From Streptomyces fodineus (GTDB lineage Bacteria; Actinomycetota; Actinomycetes; Streptomycetales; Streptomycetaceae), in assembly GCF_001735805.1 (NCBI RefSeq), contig NZ_CP017248.1, forward strand, positions 4,774,001 to 4,838,000: 64,000 nt of DNA, given 5' to 3'. The first letter of the stretch is position 1. The number at the start of each line of letters is the position of its first letter. Of the stretch, positions 26,842-34,466 are shown piece after piece. Below the pieces are notes generated by a model that saw only the letters and a list, made by a program, of their open reading frames with translations, had not been told where the DNA came from and searched no databases. A program made the position numbers and the translations under genes.

Positions 26842-29100
26842 ATGCCCTCGCGCACCACGCTGCACCGCGCCATAGGCAAGGCAGGTGTGGTGGTCCGTGC
26901 CGTCCTCTTCTTGGCACTGACGCTGACGGCGCTCGTTCTCGCCGTACCGTCGTCGGCGTACGCGGACTTCTCGTGCGACTTCACCGGGGACGACAGCTAC
27001 CAGCTGGACACGCCGGGTTCGAACGGCGAGTCCATGTTCGCGGCCACCGCCCAGTGGGAGAAGGGCAACCAGGCGGGCTCGCTCACCGACCCCAGCGGAA
27101 CGGTCACCGGCGCGGTCCAGATGCCGCTCGCCGCCGACCAGTACACGATCTACGAACTCGACGCCATGCGCGGCCTGAACTGGTCGCAGACGTTCAAGGG
27201 CCGAGGCAACGCCTCCGAGCGCAACGGCTCCTTCGGCAGCGGCGCGGACAGCTGCTCCGTCATGTCCTACGTCAACAACGGCATCGCGAACTCCATCTTC
27301 GACGGCACCAAGATCCTCACGCGCGCGGCCATCTCCATCAAGGAGTCCGCATCGAACCCCAGCCCGCTCTCCGGCCTCTACGACGGCCGGGACAGTGTCG
27401 TCGCGTCCCTGAAGAAGAACGTCCTGCAGCCCGCCGTGCCGGTCATGATCCTGCTGGTCGGCCTGTGGGTGTTCACCAAATGGCGCAAGGGCGACATGCG
27501 CGAGGTGTGGGCGGGCATCTCCTGGTCCGCGCTCACGGTCATCGCGGTCACCGCGTTCCTGACCGGCGGCAACTACGACAGGGTCGTCAGCAGCGCGGAC
27601 TCCTATATCGCCGAGGCCAATTCAGCGCTCACCGAGGCAGTGCTCAGCGGGACCAGCGGCCGCATGCAGCCGCCATGCGACCTGCCTGACAACGCCTACA
27701 ACCGCGGACTGCGCATCTCCAGCTGCGCGATGTACGACACGCTCGCCTTCCGGCCCTGGGCCCTGGGCCAGTTCGGCGACCCGGGCAAGAACTGCATCTT
27801 CAAGAACGACGGCGGGAAGATCGAGGGCGGCGCCTGCGTCCCGAAGGAGCCGAGCGCGACCTGTGAGTGGGGACGCGGCGCCCGCTGCGAGGACTTGCGG
27901 GTGCGTCAGCTCGTGGCCCAGTCCGTCACCAACAAGGAGGCCTTCGACAAGAAGCCGGTCGACAAGATGATGCTCCGGTGGACGCCCATCCGCCGGGAGA
28001 TCGCGGGCGGCTACGACAAGGGCGACGACGTATCCGACAAGAACATCTACCCGGTCGCCTTCAACGACTGGGCCGGCAAGAACGCCGGGAACCGCGTGGG
28101 TCTCGCGTTCTACTCGGTCGTCGCCGCGCTCATCGTCGGCCTGATGGTCATCGTGCTCAGCGCCCTCACGCTGCTCTGGCACGCCGTGACGTTGATCCTG
28201 GTGATCCTGCTGCCGCTGGTGGCCACGCTCGGCATCCACCCCTCCCAGCAGAAGCTGATGAAGAGCTGGCTGGAGACGTTCATCCACAGCTTCGTGCTGC
28301 GGGCGGGCTTCGGCGTCATCCTCAGCGTGCTGCTGGTCCTCTACCAGATGATCCTTCCGGCCAAGGTCGCCCTCGGCACCCAGCTGCTTCTGCTGCTCCT
28401 GGTCACCATCGCCATCGTGATGATGCTGAAGAAGCTGCTCAGCGGAAACTTCACCCCGCAGATCGCGGGCGGCGAGGACGCGCTCGGCATCCGGGACACC
28501 GCGGACTCCGCCTTCGGCAAGGCGGCCGCGATGGCACCGGGGCTCGCCATGGCGGTGCCGCGCGCCGGCGGCCGCGTCGCGGGTACCGGCGCCAAGGGAG
28601 CGGTACGCGGCGGCTCCTGGGCGATCGACAAGGTGGCCTTCAAGGGCAAGGGCCGCGAGAAGCTCCAGAGCTGGGGCGTGCTGGGCCAGTCGAAGCGGGA
28701 GCAGCGGCAGGCGGCGTACGAGCAGGCGAAGAACGCCCGCACGGCGTACGCGGAGAAGGCGGACCGGCCGGAACCCGAGGAGCGGAAGGCCCCGCCGGAG
28801 GCGGCGCCGGCCCCGCGCCGCGGACGCCGCGTCAGCTCCGCCACGGGCCGGCCGGCCCCGCAGTCCACGGCTCCCCAGCCCACGGCGCCGGTCGAGCACC
28901 ACCCCGCGCCGGCACCCCAGCCGCAGCCGCAATCGCAGCCACGGCTGCACCCACAGCCCCAGTCACAGCCCCGGCCGCATCCGCAGCCCCAGCCCCGGCC
29001 TCCCGCGCCCCGGGTGCCGGCACCGGAGCCCCCGGTCGCGCCGCGACCGCCGGCGCCCACACCGCCGAGGGACCCCCGTAACCCCAACGGCCGCGTCTGA
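26842..29100 (+). CDS. VirB6/TrbL-like polytopic channel protein
   Basis: 752 residues from ATG 26842. It starts with a signal peptide (about 1-41, cleavage near SSAYA). An extracytoplasmic domain with several cysteines follows, then membrane helices near 195-240 and a cluster of about five from 420 to 530 (FYSVVAALIVGLMVIVLS, LILVILLPLVATLGI, VILSVLLVLYQMILP, LLLLLLVTIAIVMMLKKLL). The cytoplasmic C-terminus is basic and then extremely Pro/Gln/His-rich with short repeats. This is the expected inner-membrane channel component. Confidence 0.82.
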   Translation: MPSRTTLHRAIGKAGVVVRAVLFLALTLTALVLAVPSSAYADFSCDFTGDDSYQLDTPGSNGESMFAATAQWEKGNQAGSLTDPSGTVTGAVQMPLAADQYTIYELDAMRGLNWSQTFKGRGNASERNGSFGSGADSCSVMSYVNNGIANSIFDGTKILTRAAISIKESASNPSPLSGLYDGRDSVVASLKKNVLQPAVPVMILLVGLWVFTKWRKGDMREVWAGISWSALTVIAVTAFLTGGNYDRVVSSADSYIAEANSALTEAVLSGTSGRMQPPCDLPDNAYNRGLRISSCAMYDTLAFRPWALGQFGDPGKNCIFKNDGGKIEGGACVPKEPSATCEWGRGARCEDLRVRQLVAQSVTNKEAFDKKPVDKMMLRWTPIRREIAGGYDKGDDVSDKNIYPVAFNDWAGKNAGNRVGLAFYSVVAALIVGLMVIVLSALTLLWHAVTLILVILLPLVATLGIHPSQQKLMKSWLETFIHSFVLRAGFGVILSVLLVLYQMILPAKVALGTQLLLLLLVTIAIVMMLKKLLSGNFTPQIAGGEDALGIRDTADSAFGKAAAMAPGLAMAVPRAGGRVAGTGAKGAVRGGSWAIDKVAFKGKGREKLQSWGVLGQSKREQRQAAYEQAKNARTAYAEKADRPEPEERKAPPEAAPAPRRGRRVSSATGRPAPQSTAPQPTAPVEHHPAPAPQPQPQSQPRLHPQPQSQPRPHPQPQPRPPAPRVPAPEPPVAPRPPAPTPPRDPRNPNGRV

Positions 29101-29145
29101 CCCTGCTCGCGCGCCGTTCCCGCCCCCGTACCGAGGAGCCGCCCG

Positions 29146-29775
29146 ATGCCCGCCCTGACCGCCGACCGCACGCCCGACCAGCTGGTCGCGGAGTTGCAGC
29201 GGCTCGTCGAAGTGGACTGGTCCGCGATCTGGGCCGGGGTCCCCGACGAGGCGGAGCAGCGGAGGCGGTGGTGCGCGGGCTTCGGCTGGCACCCGCTGTG
29301 GTTCGAGGCGGGGCAGTGGGTCCGCACCCCGCTGGGCGGCCGGCTCCGGCTGGCCTCGGTGGCCACCGGCCGCCCGGTGACCCGGGTCGAGCACACCGTG
29401 TGGGCGGTGCGGGCGGACTCGGCGGCGGAGAACGGCCCGGTGATGGCCCTCGCGGCCCGCAGATGGCCCAGCTGCCTCACCGCCGCCCAGTCGGTCCTGG
29501 GCCCTCCCACGTGGAGCGGCGACCCGGACACGACCGGCTTCCCGGAGCCGCCCGGCCCCGGGTACTGGGGGGACAGCGAGTGGCGCGCGGAGCACCGGGA
29601 CCCCTACCGGCTGGCCGTGTGGTCCTTCCGTACGCCCGGAGCACCGCTGTTCGTGCTCGGCACGAGGCTGTCACCGGGCATGGCGGCAGGCTGGGGCCCC
29701 GGCAGTGCGACGATCTCTCTCGCCTGCCACGGGCCGGCCGACGCGGCGGACGACGGGGTGGGCTGGCTGTTGTGA
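29146..29775 (+). CDS. Tryptophan-rich protein, candidate immunity paralog 2
   Basis: 209 residues from ATG 29146 with gaggagc upstream. It shares the motif set VDWSAIWAGVP, WCAGFGWHPLWFE, TGFPEPPGPGYW and DPYRLAVW with the proteins encoded at 19.1 and 29.8 kb. No signal or membrane segment. It directly follows the VirB6-like gene and precedes another paralog and the second CD38-like gene, mirroring the left side of the locus. Compared with its paralogs the central acidic motif is altered (no WDAEDFPE), so it may recognise a different partner. Confidence 0.65.
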   Translation: MPALTADRTPDQLVAELQRLVEVDWSAIWAGVPDEAEQRRRWCAGFGWHPLWFEAGQWVRTPLGGRLRLASVATGRPVTRVEHTVWAVRADSAAENGPVMALAARRWPSCLTAAQSVLGPPTWSGDPDTTGFPEPPGPGYWGDSEWRAEHRDPYRLAVWSFRTPGAPLFVLGTRLSPGMAAGWGPGSATISLACHGPADAADDGVGWLL

Positions 29776-29800
29776 CGACGAGAGAGACGAGGAACTGACC

Positions 29801-30427
29801 GTGGGAATCGCATCGGGCCGACAGCCCCGCTCTCCCCAGGAACTGGTCACCGAGCTGCGCGGGCTCGCAGACGCGGACTGGCCGACCGTGTGGGCGGGAC
29901 CGCCGTACCCGGGCCACGGGCTGGAGATGTGGTGCGCCCAGTTCGGCTGGACGCCCACGAGCTTCGAGCGCGTTCTTCAGGTCCGCACCGACACGGGCGG
30001 CGACTTCGCGCTGAACAACGTCGGGGGCACCTGGGCACCTGTCACACACCTGAGCCACTGGCTGTGGGGAGCACACGCGGAGACCGTCGAGGACAACCCT
30101 GAGCTGCTGTCGGAAGCGGTGCGTGTCTGGCCCGTATACCTGACGGCGGCGACCGCGGTCCTGGGCGAGCCGACTTGGGAGGGCGCCTGGGATGCCGAGG
30201 ACTTCCCCGAGAACCTCGGCGGCTACGACGTCGGATCGCGCGACGACCGGTGGGAGCAGCAGGATCCGTACCGCCTGGCGTACTGGATGCCTCAGGAGGC
30301 CACGGCTCCCATGGTGATCATGGAGATCTCCCTCAAGGCCGACACCGTCGGCCCCTCTCCTCGTCGCGGCGCCGCCAACCTGGCCGCGGAGTTCTATCCC
30401 CGTCCCGCCGAGATCGGAGGACTGTGA
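29801..30427 (+). CDS. Tryptophan-rich protein, candidate immunity paralog 3 (partner of CD38-like B)
   Basis: 208 residues from GTG 29801 with gagga upstream. Motifs ADADWPTVWAGPPYPG, WCAQFGWTP, AWDAEDFPENLGG and DPYRLAYW are closer to the 19.1-kb protein than to its immediate neighbour. Its stop overlaps the GTG of the CD38-like gene (GTGA), giving the same coupled partner-then-effector order as on the left side of the locus. Confidence 0.65.
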   Translation: MGIASGRQPRSPQELVTELRGLADADWPTVWAGPPYPGHGLEMWCAQFGWTPTSFERVLQVRTDTGGDFALNNVGGTWAPVTHLSHWLWGAHAETVEDNPELLSEAVRVWPVYLTAATAVLGEPTWEGAWDAEDFPENLGGYDVGSRDDRWEQQDPYRLAYWMPQEATAPMVIMEISLKADTVGPSPRRGAANLAAEFYPRPAEIGGL

Positions 30428-31464
30428 GCCCTCAGCCGATACCCAAGTACATCGAGCGTCTCGCCCTGAGGATCGCCAAGGAGGAGGCCGAGCAGGCTCG
30501 GAAGGCGAACACCCGGGACGGAGCACGGGCGATCGCCCGTCGCGTGGAGGCGGAGGCCGAGGCCGCTGGCTTCAGCTCGGCCAAGGAGTACGTCGAGGCC
30601 CTGACGAAGGACTCGAAGGGCGTGACACCTCCCGAGGGGACCAGCCCGACCAGCGCCTTCTGGTCGCACGGCACCGAGCACCCGGACGCGCCGCCGAACT
30701 GGAAGGGCGAGCACTTCCTTGACAACCGGTACATCGCCGAGGCCTGGGCCAGGACGCAGAACGCGCGGCATGCCGGTTCGGCGCAGACGCTGGAGACAAC
30801 CGAAGCAGGGCGTCATCTGAACGAGATGTACCTCTTCGAGGACAGGGTCCTCAAGGAGCTCGGTGGCGCAGACGAGGGCTTCACCTACGACTGGGCCCGC
30901 AGCATCTGGGCCGGCATATCCGAAACCTACGCAAAGGCAGCCAAGGGCCCCGCGGTCGTCTTCGCCCAGACCGCCCACACCCGCTCGATCCTCTACAACA
31001 CGGAGCTGCCGGCCCTCCAGGCCAACCAGCAGGTCGGCCTGGACGGCATCCACTTCGCCTACACCCCGCCCGGCGGCTGGTCGCCGGAGGCGAAGGAGGA
31101 ACTCGGCGCCGACGCCGTACGCGCGCAGCTTCAGGTGGACGACCCCACCCTCCCGCATTACATCGACCCGAAGACCTACGCGCAGCAGGAGCCCGCCGTC
31201 CGGCAAGCCGCCGTCGAGGCCTCCTGTGCCGCGGTGGCGGCCGAACGGACCCCCGTGGTGGCGGCCGAACGGACCCCCGCAGAGCCGGCGGCGAAGGCCG
31301 GGACCCCGGCGCCGAAGCCCGCAGCGTCCGTCCCGGTATGGCAACTGGGGTTCAAGCCCGTTCCCACCGCGCTCAGGACCCAGCCCGCCGGAGCGGCCGT
31401 CACACCCCCGGCCCCACCCGCGCCCGCCCTCGGCAAGGAGTCCACGGAAACGGGGCTCGGATGA
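30424..31464 (+). CDS. CD38/ADP-ribosyl-cyclase-like protein B, putative secretion effector
   Basis: 346 residues from GTG 30424. N-terminal 60 residues are a charged helix (EEAEQARKANTRDGARAIARR). The central domain repeats the CD38 pattern: AFWSHG (Trp80), QTLETTEAG (Glu124), IWAGISETYAKAA (Trp162), LYNTELPAL (Glu194). All four CD38 active-site positions are present, although overall identity to protein A is modest. The C-terminal 100 residues are Pro/Ala-rich and include a 24-base tandem duplication (31234-31278, residues AAERTPVVAAERTP). No signal peptide, which fits export by the type IV apparatus. NAD glycohydrolase or cyclase activity is inferred, not shown. Confidence 0.65.
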   Translation: MSPQPIPKYIERLALRIAKEEAEQARKANTRDGARAIARRVEAEAEAAGFSSAKEYVEALTKDSKGVTPPEGTSPTSAFWSHGTEHPDAPPNWKGEHFLDNRYIAEAWARTQNARHAGSAQTLETTEAGRHLNEMYLFEDRVLKELGGADEGFTYDWARSIWAGISETYAKAAKGPAVVFAQTAHTRSILYNTELPALQANQQVGLDGIHFAYTPPGGWSPEAKEELGADAVRAQLQVDDPTLPHYIDPKTYAQQEPAVRQAAVEASCAAVAAERTPVVAAERTPAEPAAKAGTPAPKPAASVPVWQLGFKPVPTALRTQPAGAAVTPPAPPAPALGKESTETGLG

Positions 31465-32069
31465 GCGGCAAGCCACAGTCGGCGGTCCGCCGCTTCCTTG
31501 GCCAGGACAAGAACGACCCCTGGGCAGTGCGTCTCCTGCCGCGCATCGTCTTCGGCCTGGCCGCCGTCTACACGCTCGTCACGCTCGCGGCGCGCAGCGG
31601 CTCCTCCTTCATCACGGTCGTGGCACTGGTGGTGCTGGGCACGGTCGTCTGGCTGCTGCGCCGCCGTACACAGCTTCTGCTGGCACTCGCGTCGAGCGTC
31701 CTGACGTCCGCGCTGGTGGGTTACTTCTCCGCCATCGGCGAGAACGCACGCGGCAGCGCGAGCGCCGTCCTCACCGGCCAGGCCGTCTTCGGCTACTGGG
31801 CGCTGGCCGGGATGGCGCTGCTCGGTGCGTGGATGGTGAAGGAGCACCCGGGGCGGCGGGGCGTGACCGTGGTGCTGGCGGATGTGATGCTGGTCATCGC
31901 CTCCGTCGTCGGGATGTTCGCGCCGGAGGCCGGCGTCCCGACCGGATTCCTCGGCCTTCTCTCGGTGCTGGCGCTGCGCGGCGGAACGGCGAAATCGCTG
32001 CTCACAAGGCTGCGCAGGGGCTCCGCTGCGAAGCCGGGTGACAAGGTGAAGACGCGGGCGGACAGTTGA
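31461..32069 (+). CDS. Polytopic membrane protein of unknown function
   Basis: 202 residues from ATG 31461, overlapping the CD38-like stop (ATGA). About six hydrophobic helices (IVFGLAAVYTLVTLA, FITVVALVVLGTVVWLL, LLLALASSVLTSALVGYF, FGYWALAGMALLGAW, VLADVMLVIASVVGMF, FLGLLSVLALRGG) and a basic tail. Coupling to a putative effector suggests it helps membrane delivery or immunity, but nothing in the sequence proves this. Confidence 0.65.
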   Translation: MSGKPQSAVRRFLGQDKNDPWAVRLLPRIVFGLAAVYTLVTLAARSGSSFITVVALVVLGTVVWLLRRRTQLLLALASSVLTSALVGYFSAIGENARGSASAVLTGQAVFGYWALAGMALLGAWMVKEHPGRRGVTVVLADVMLVIASVVGMFAPEAGVPTGFLGLLSVLALRGGTAKSLLTRLRRGSAAKPGDKVKTRADS

Positions 32070-32196
32070 GGCCGTTGTGAATGTTTCGTCGCGTCACTGT
32101 CTCAGCCCTATACGCGATTTGCAGATGCGTTGCACGGGTTTTGCACTGTGCTTTAAAGTCCCCCACGCTCAAAGATCACCACGGGGGACTTCATAC
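32070..32196 (+). promoter_or_regulatory. Promoter region of the WhiB-fusion gene
   Basis: A locally AT-richer stretch with a direct repeat of TTGCAC (about 32130-32150) followed by TTTAAAG, possibly a promoter or operator. A gggg ribosome-binding site precedes the ATG at 32197. Confidence 0.35.
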
Positions 32197-33633
32197 ATGC
32201 GCCTGGCACGTCCTACGACGCTGCCCGCACTGCCCACGCCACGCGCGCGTGAGCGGCATCGGGGGCCGTACATACCCATCGCGGCGCTGCCCTGCCGCCG
32301 CCGCCCGGACGTCTTCCAGCACCCGCTGCTGGAGCACGCGCCGGATCCCGCGGCAGTTCCCGGCGCTCCGCCCGAACAGCGCCGCCAGCATCTCGTCCTG
32401 CTGCGCACCGCCCGCGACCTGTGCGCCTCCTGCCCCCTGTGGGCCGAGTGCCTCCAGGACGCGGTGGCCTACGCCGAGCCCTACGGCTACGCGGCGGCGA
32501 CCGTCCCCGAGGACCGCCGCCGGATGCGCCGTGCGCTCGGCATCGGCGACGCCTCGGGCGATCTGCCGAACCGGGTCGCGGACGGCGCCGAGGACCAGGC
32601 GCGGCGTCTGACCCGGGTGCGCTCACGCTCCGCTGAAACGATCCGCCACCGTGCCGCCGGCCACGGCCTGCCCACCCTGGAGCAGATCCTCGACGCCTTC
32701 GACCTCCTGCAGGACGAACCACCGAGCGGCCACGAGGAGCCGAGGCATCCCTCGGCCGATCCGGCACAGCCGGCCCACGCACGAAGACCGAGAGCACCAC
32801 GACCGCCCGGGGCGACCGGGCACACGGAAAGCGGGAACGAACACATGACAGCGGCCGGGGCCGGGGAGCGGATCGCCTTCTCCTACGAGGATCCCGCCCA
32901 GGCCGTACGGCAGGCGCTGCTCGGCCCGCTGGTGCGCACCACCCTGCCCGCGCTGGCCAGCCTGGAGCAGTTCGTCGCGATGCTGGTGTGCCTGCCGGGC
33001 AGCGAGGTGCGCCCGGAGACGCTCGGCGAGGTCCGGGCCGTGCGCGCCGCCGTGGCCTCCCTCGTCCCCGAGGAGGACGGCGGCGAGACCGTGGCCCGGC
33101 CCCGCCTGCTCAGCGGATCCATCTCGGTCGAACTCGCCACCAAGGACCCCGTGGCCGCACTGCGCCACGACGTGCTGCACCCGCTGCTGCGCGAACTGGC
33201 CGCCGGCCTCGGCAACATCGAGAAGGTGGCGACGATGCTGGCCGCCACGGCGGACGGCGACGACGACCTGCTGACGACCATCCGCTCGGCCCTGGACAAG
33301 CTGCGCCCCCATCTGCCCCACCCGGCGTCCCCGGACGCCCCCGCCGGCCCCGGCACGGGCACGGCTGCCCCGGGGCCGCGCCGCCGTCCGCCGACCGCGC
33401 CCAGCATCCGCGCCGCCGTGGAGCGGGCGGTGGAGACGTTCCCCGGCCCGTTCTCCGCCCGCGACGTGCGGCGCGCGCTGCCGCCGGGCGTCTACGGCGA
33501 CCCGTCCAAGACGATCAGCAATGTCCTGTCCGCCCTGGTCAAGGCGGGCCGCCTGCAACGGCTTTCGCGCGGCACCTACGCGCGGGCCGGGCACGGGGGC
33601 CCCGCCGTCCCGGGCACGCCGAAGATCGCCTGA
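32197..33633 (+). CDS. WhiB-like domain fused to C-terminal winged helix
   Basis: 478 residues. Residues 33-112 form a WhiB-like iron-sulfur domain with Cys33, Cys76, Cys79 and Cys85 (DLCASCPLWAEC gives the C-x2-C-x5-C core); the usual GVWGG turn is replaced by YGYAAATVPEDRRR. After a linker, residues about 220-385 are helical and acidic. Residues about 405-465 are a winged helix (VERAVETFPGPFSARDVRRALPP, ISNVLSALVKAGRLQRLSRGTY). Wbl proteins are normally about 100 residues, so this is a fusion. It may sense redox or NO and control the secretion locus just upstream; that link is inference. Confidence 0.75.
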   Translation: MRLARPTTLPALPTPRARERHRGPYIPIAALPCRRRPDVFQHPLLEHAPDPAAVPGAPPEQRRQHLVLLRTARDLCASCPLWAECLQDAVAYAEPYGYAAATVPEDRRRMRRALGIGDASGDLPNRVADGAEDQARRLTRVRSRSAETIRHRAAGHGLPTLEQILDAFDLLQDEPPSGHEEPRHPSADPAQPAHARRPRAPRPPGATGHTESGNEHMTAAGAGERIAFSYEDPAQAVRQALLGPLVRTTLPALASLEQFVAMLVCLPGSEVRPETLGEVRAVRAAVASLVPEEDGGETVARPRLLSGSISVELATKDPVAALRHDVLHPLLRELAAGLGNIEKVATMLAATADGDDDLLTTIRSALDKLRPHLPHPASPDAPAGPGTGTAAPGPRRRPPTAPSIRAAVERAVETFPGPFSARDVRRALPPGVYGDPSKTISNVLSALVKAGRLQRLSRGTYARAGHGGPAVPGTPKIA

Positions 33634-33676
33634 CCCCCTCCGCCCAAGCCCGCCGCCCGCACCTTCAGAGGATCCG

Positions 33677-33943
33677 ATGACCGAACCGACGCCGACGCCC
33701 TCCGCCCCGGGCACCGCCTCCGACGCCCAGGTCCACGTCTTCTCCCCCAACGCCGCACTGGTCGACGGCGTCCCGGTCACCGCGCCGCCCTACGGCGACA
33801 TCCAGGACGTCGTCCTGACGATCCTGCAAGAACGCGCCCGGCAGCTCGGCGGGCCCACCCCGGCCAGCATCACCGACAACCGCTTCGGCGGCGCCATCCG
33901 CCTCCTGGTCCATCCGGACGGCTCGACGGAGCAACTGGACTGA
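33677..33943 (+). CDS. Small acidic hypothetical protein
   Basis: 88 residues from ATG 33677 with agagga upstream. A Pro/Ser-rich start is followed by VHVFSPNAALVDGVPVTAPPYGDIQDVVLTILQERARQLGGP and ITDNRFGGAIRLLVHPDGS, a short alpha/beta domain. It lies 43 bases after the WhiB-fusion gene and ends at a strong terminator. No family recognised. Confidence 0.6.
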   Translation: MTEPTPTPSAPGTASDAQVHVFSPNAALVDGVPVTAPPYGDIQDVVLTILQERARQLGGPTPASITDNRFGGAIRLLVHPDGSTEQLD

Positions 33944-33968
33944 GCGACGGTCCTTCGGGCACATACGG

Positions 33969-34000
33969 CAGGGGCCCGGAGGTTTCCCTCCGGGCCCCTG
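33969..34000. terminator. Bidirectional terminator between convergent units
   Basis: A perfect 14-bp GC stem with a TTTC loop separates the rightward small-protein gene from hspR, which ends at 34012 on the other strand. Confidence 0.9.
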
Positions 34001-34011
34001 CCCCTGCTGCC

Positions 34012-34461
34012 TCAGTCGTTCTGCTGCCGCTTCGGCCGCCACACCACCAGCGCGCTGGTCTGCTGGACCTCCTGGTACGGGACCAGGTCGCGGCGGTAGG
34101 AGGCGTGGACGGCGGCCTCGCGCTGCTGCATCGTGGCCGCCGCGCCCTCCAGGGCCGCCTGAAGCTCCGCGACGCGGGACTGCAGGGCGGCGACCTGGTT
34201 CTCCAGTTCGATGATGCGCTTGATGCCGGCCAGGTTGATGCCCTCGTCCTGCGACAACTGCTGCACCTGACGGAGCAGTTCGATGTCGCGGGCCGAGTAG
34301 CGGCGACCCCGGCCGGCGGTGCGGTCCGGGGAGACCAGGCCCAGGCGGTCGTACTGGCGCAGCGTCTGCGGGTGGAGTCCGGAGAGCTGGGCCGCCACCG
34401 AGATGACGTAGACCGGGGTCTCCTCGGTCAGTTCATACGGGTTACGTCGACGGCCGTCCAT
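34012..34461 (-). CDS. hspR: Heat-shock repressor HspR (MerR family)
   Basis: 149 residues. The MerR-type helix-turn-helix and wing (about 16-85) read YVISVAAQLSGLHPQTLRQYDRLGLVSPDR and RRYSARDIELLRQVQQLSQDEGINLAGIKRI, followed by a coiled-coil (ELENQVAALQSRVAELQAALE). HspR binds HAIR operators as a DnaK-dependent repressor; three HAIR sites are visible in this window. It is the last gene of the dnaK operon, six bases after dnaJ, giving feedback control. Confidence 0.97.
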   Translation of the reverse strand: MDGRRRNPYELTEETPVYVISVAAQLSGLHPQTLRQYDRLGLVSPDRTAGRGRRYSARDIELLRQVQQLSQDEGINLAGIKRIIELENQVAALQSRVAELQAALEGAAATMQQREAAVHASYRRDLVPYQEVQQTSALVVWRPKRQQND

Positions 34462-34466
34462 CTCTC

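Noticed and set aside
28900..29100. Repeat array in DNA
   Set aside because: It encodes the Pro/Gln/His-rich tail of the VirB6-like protein, so it is coding low complexity.
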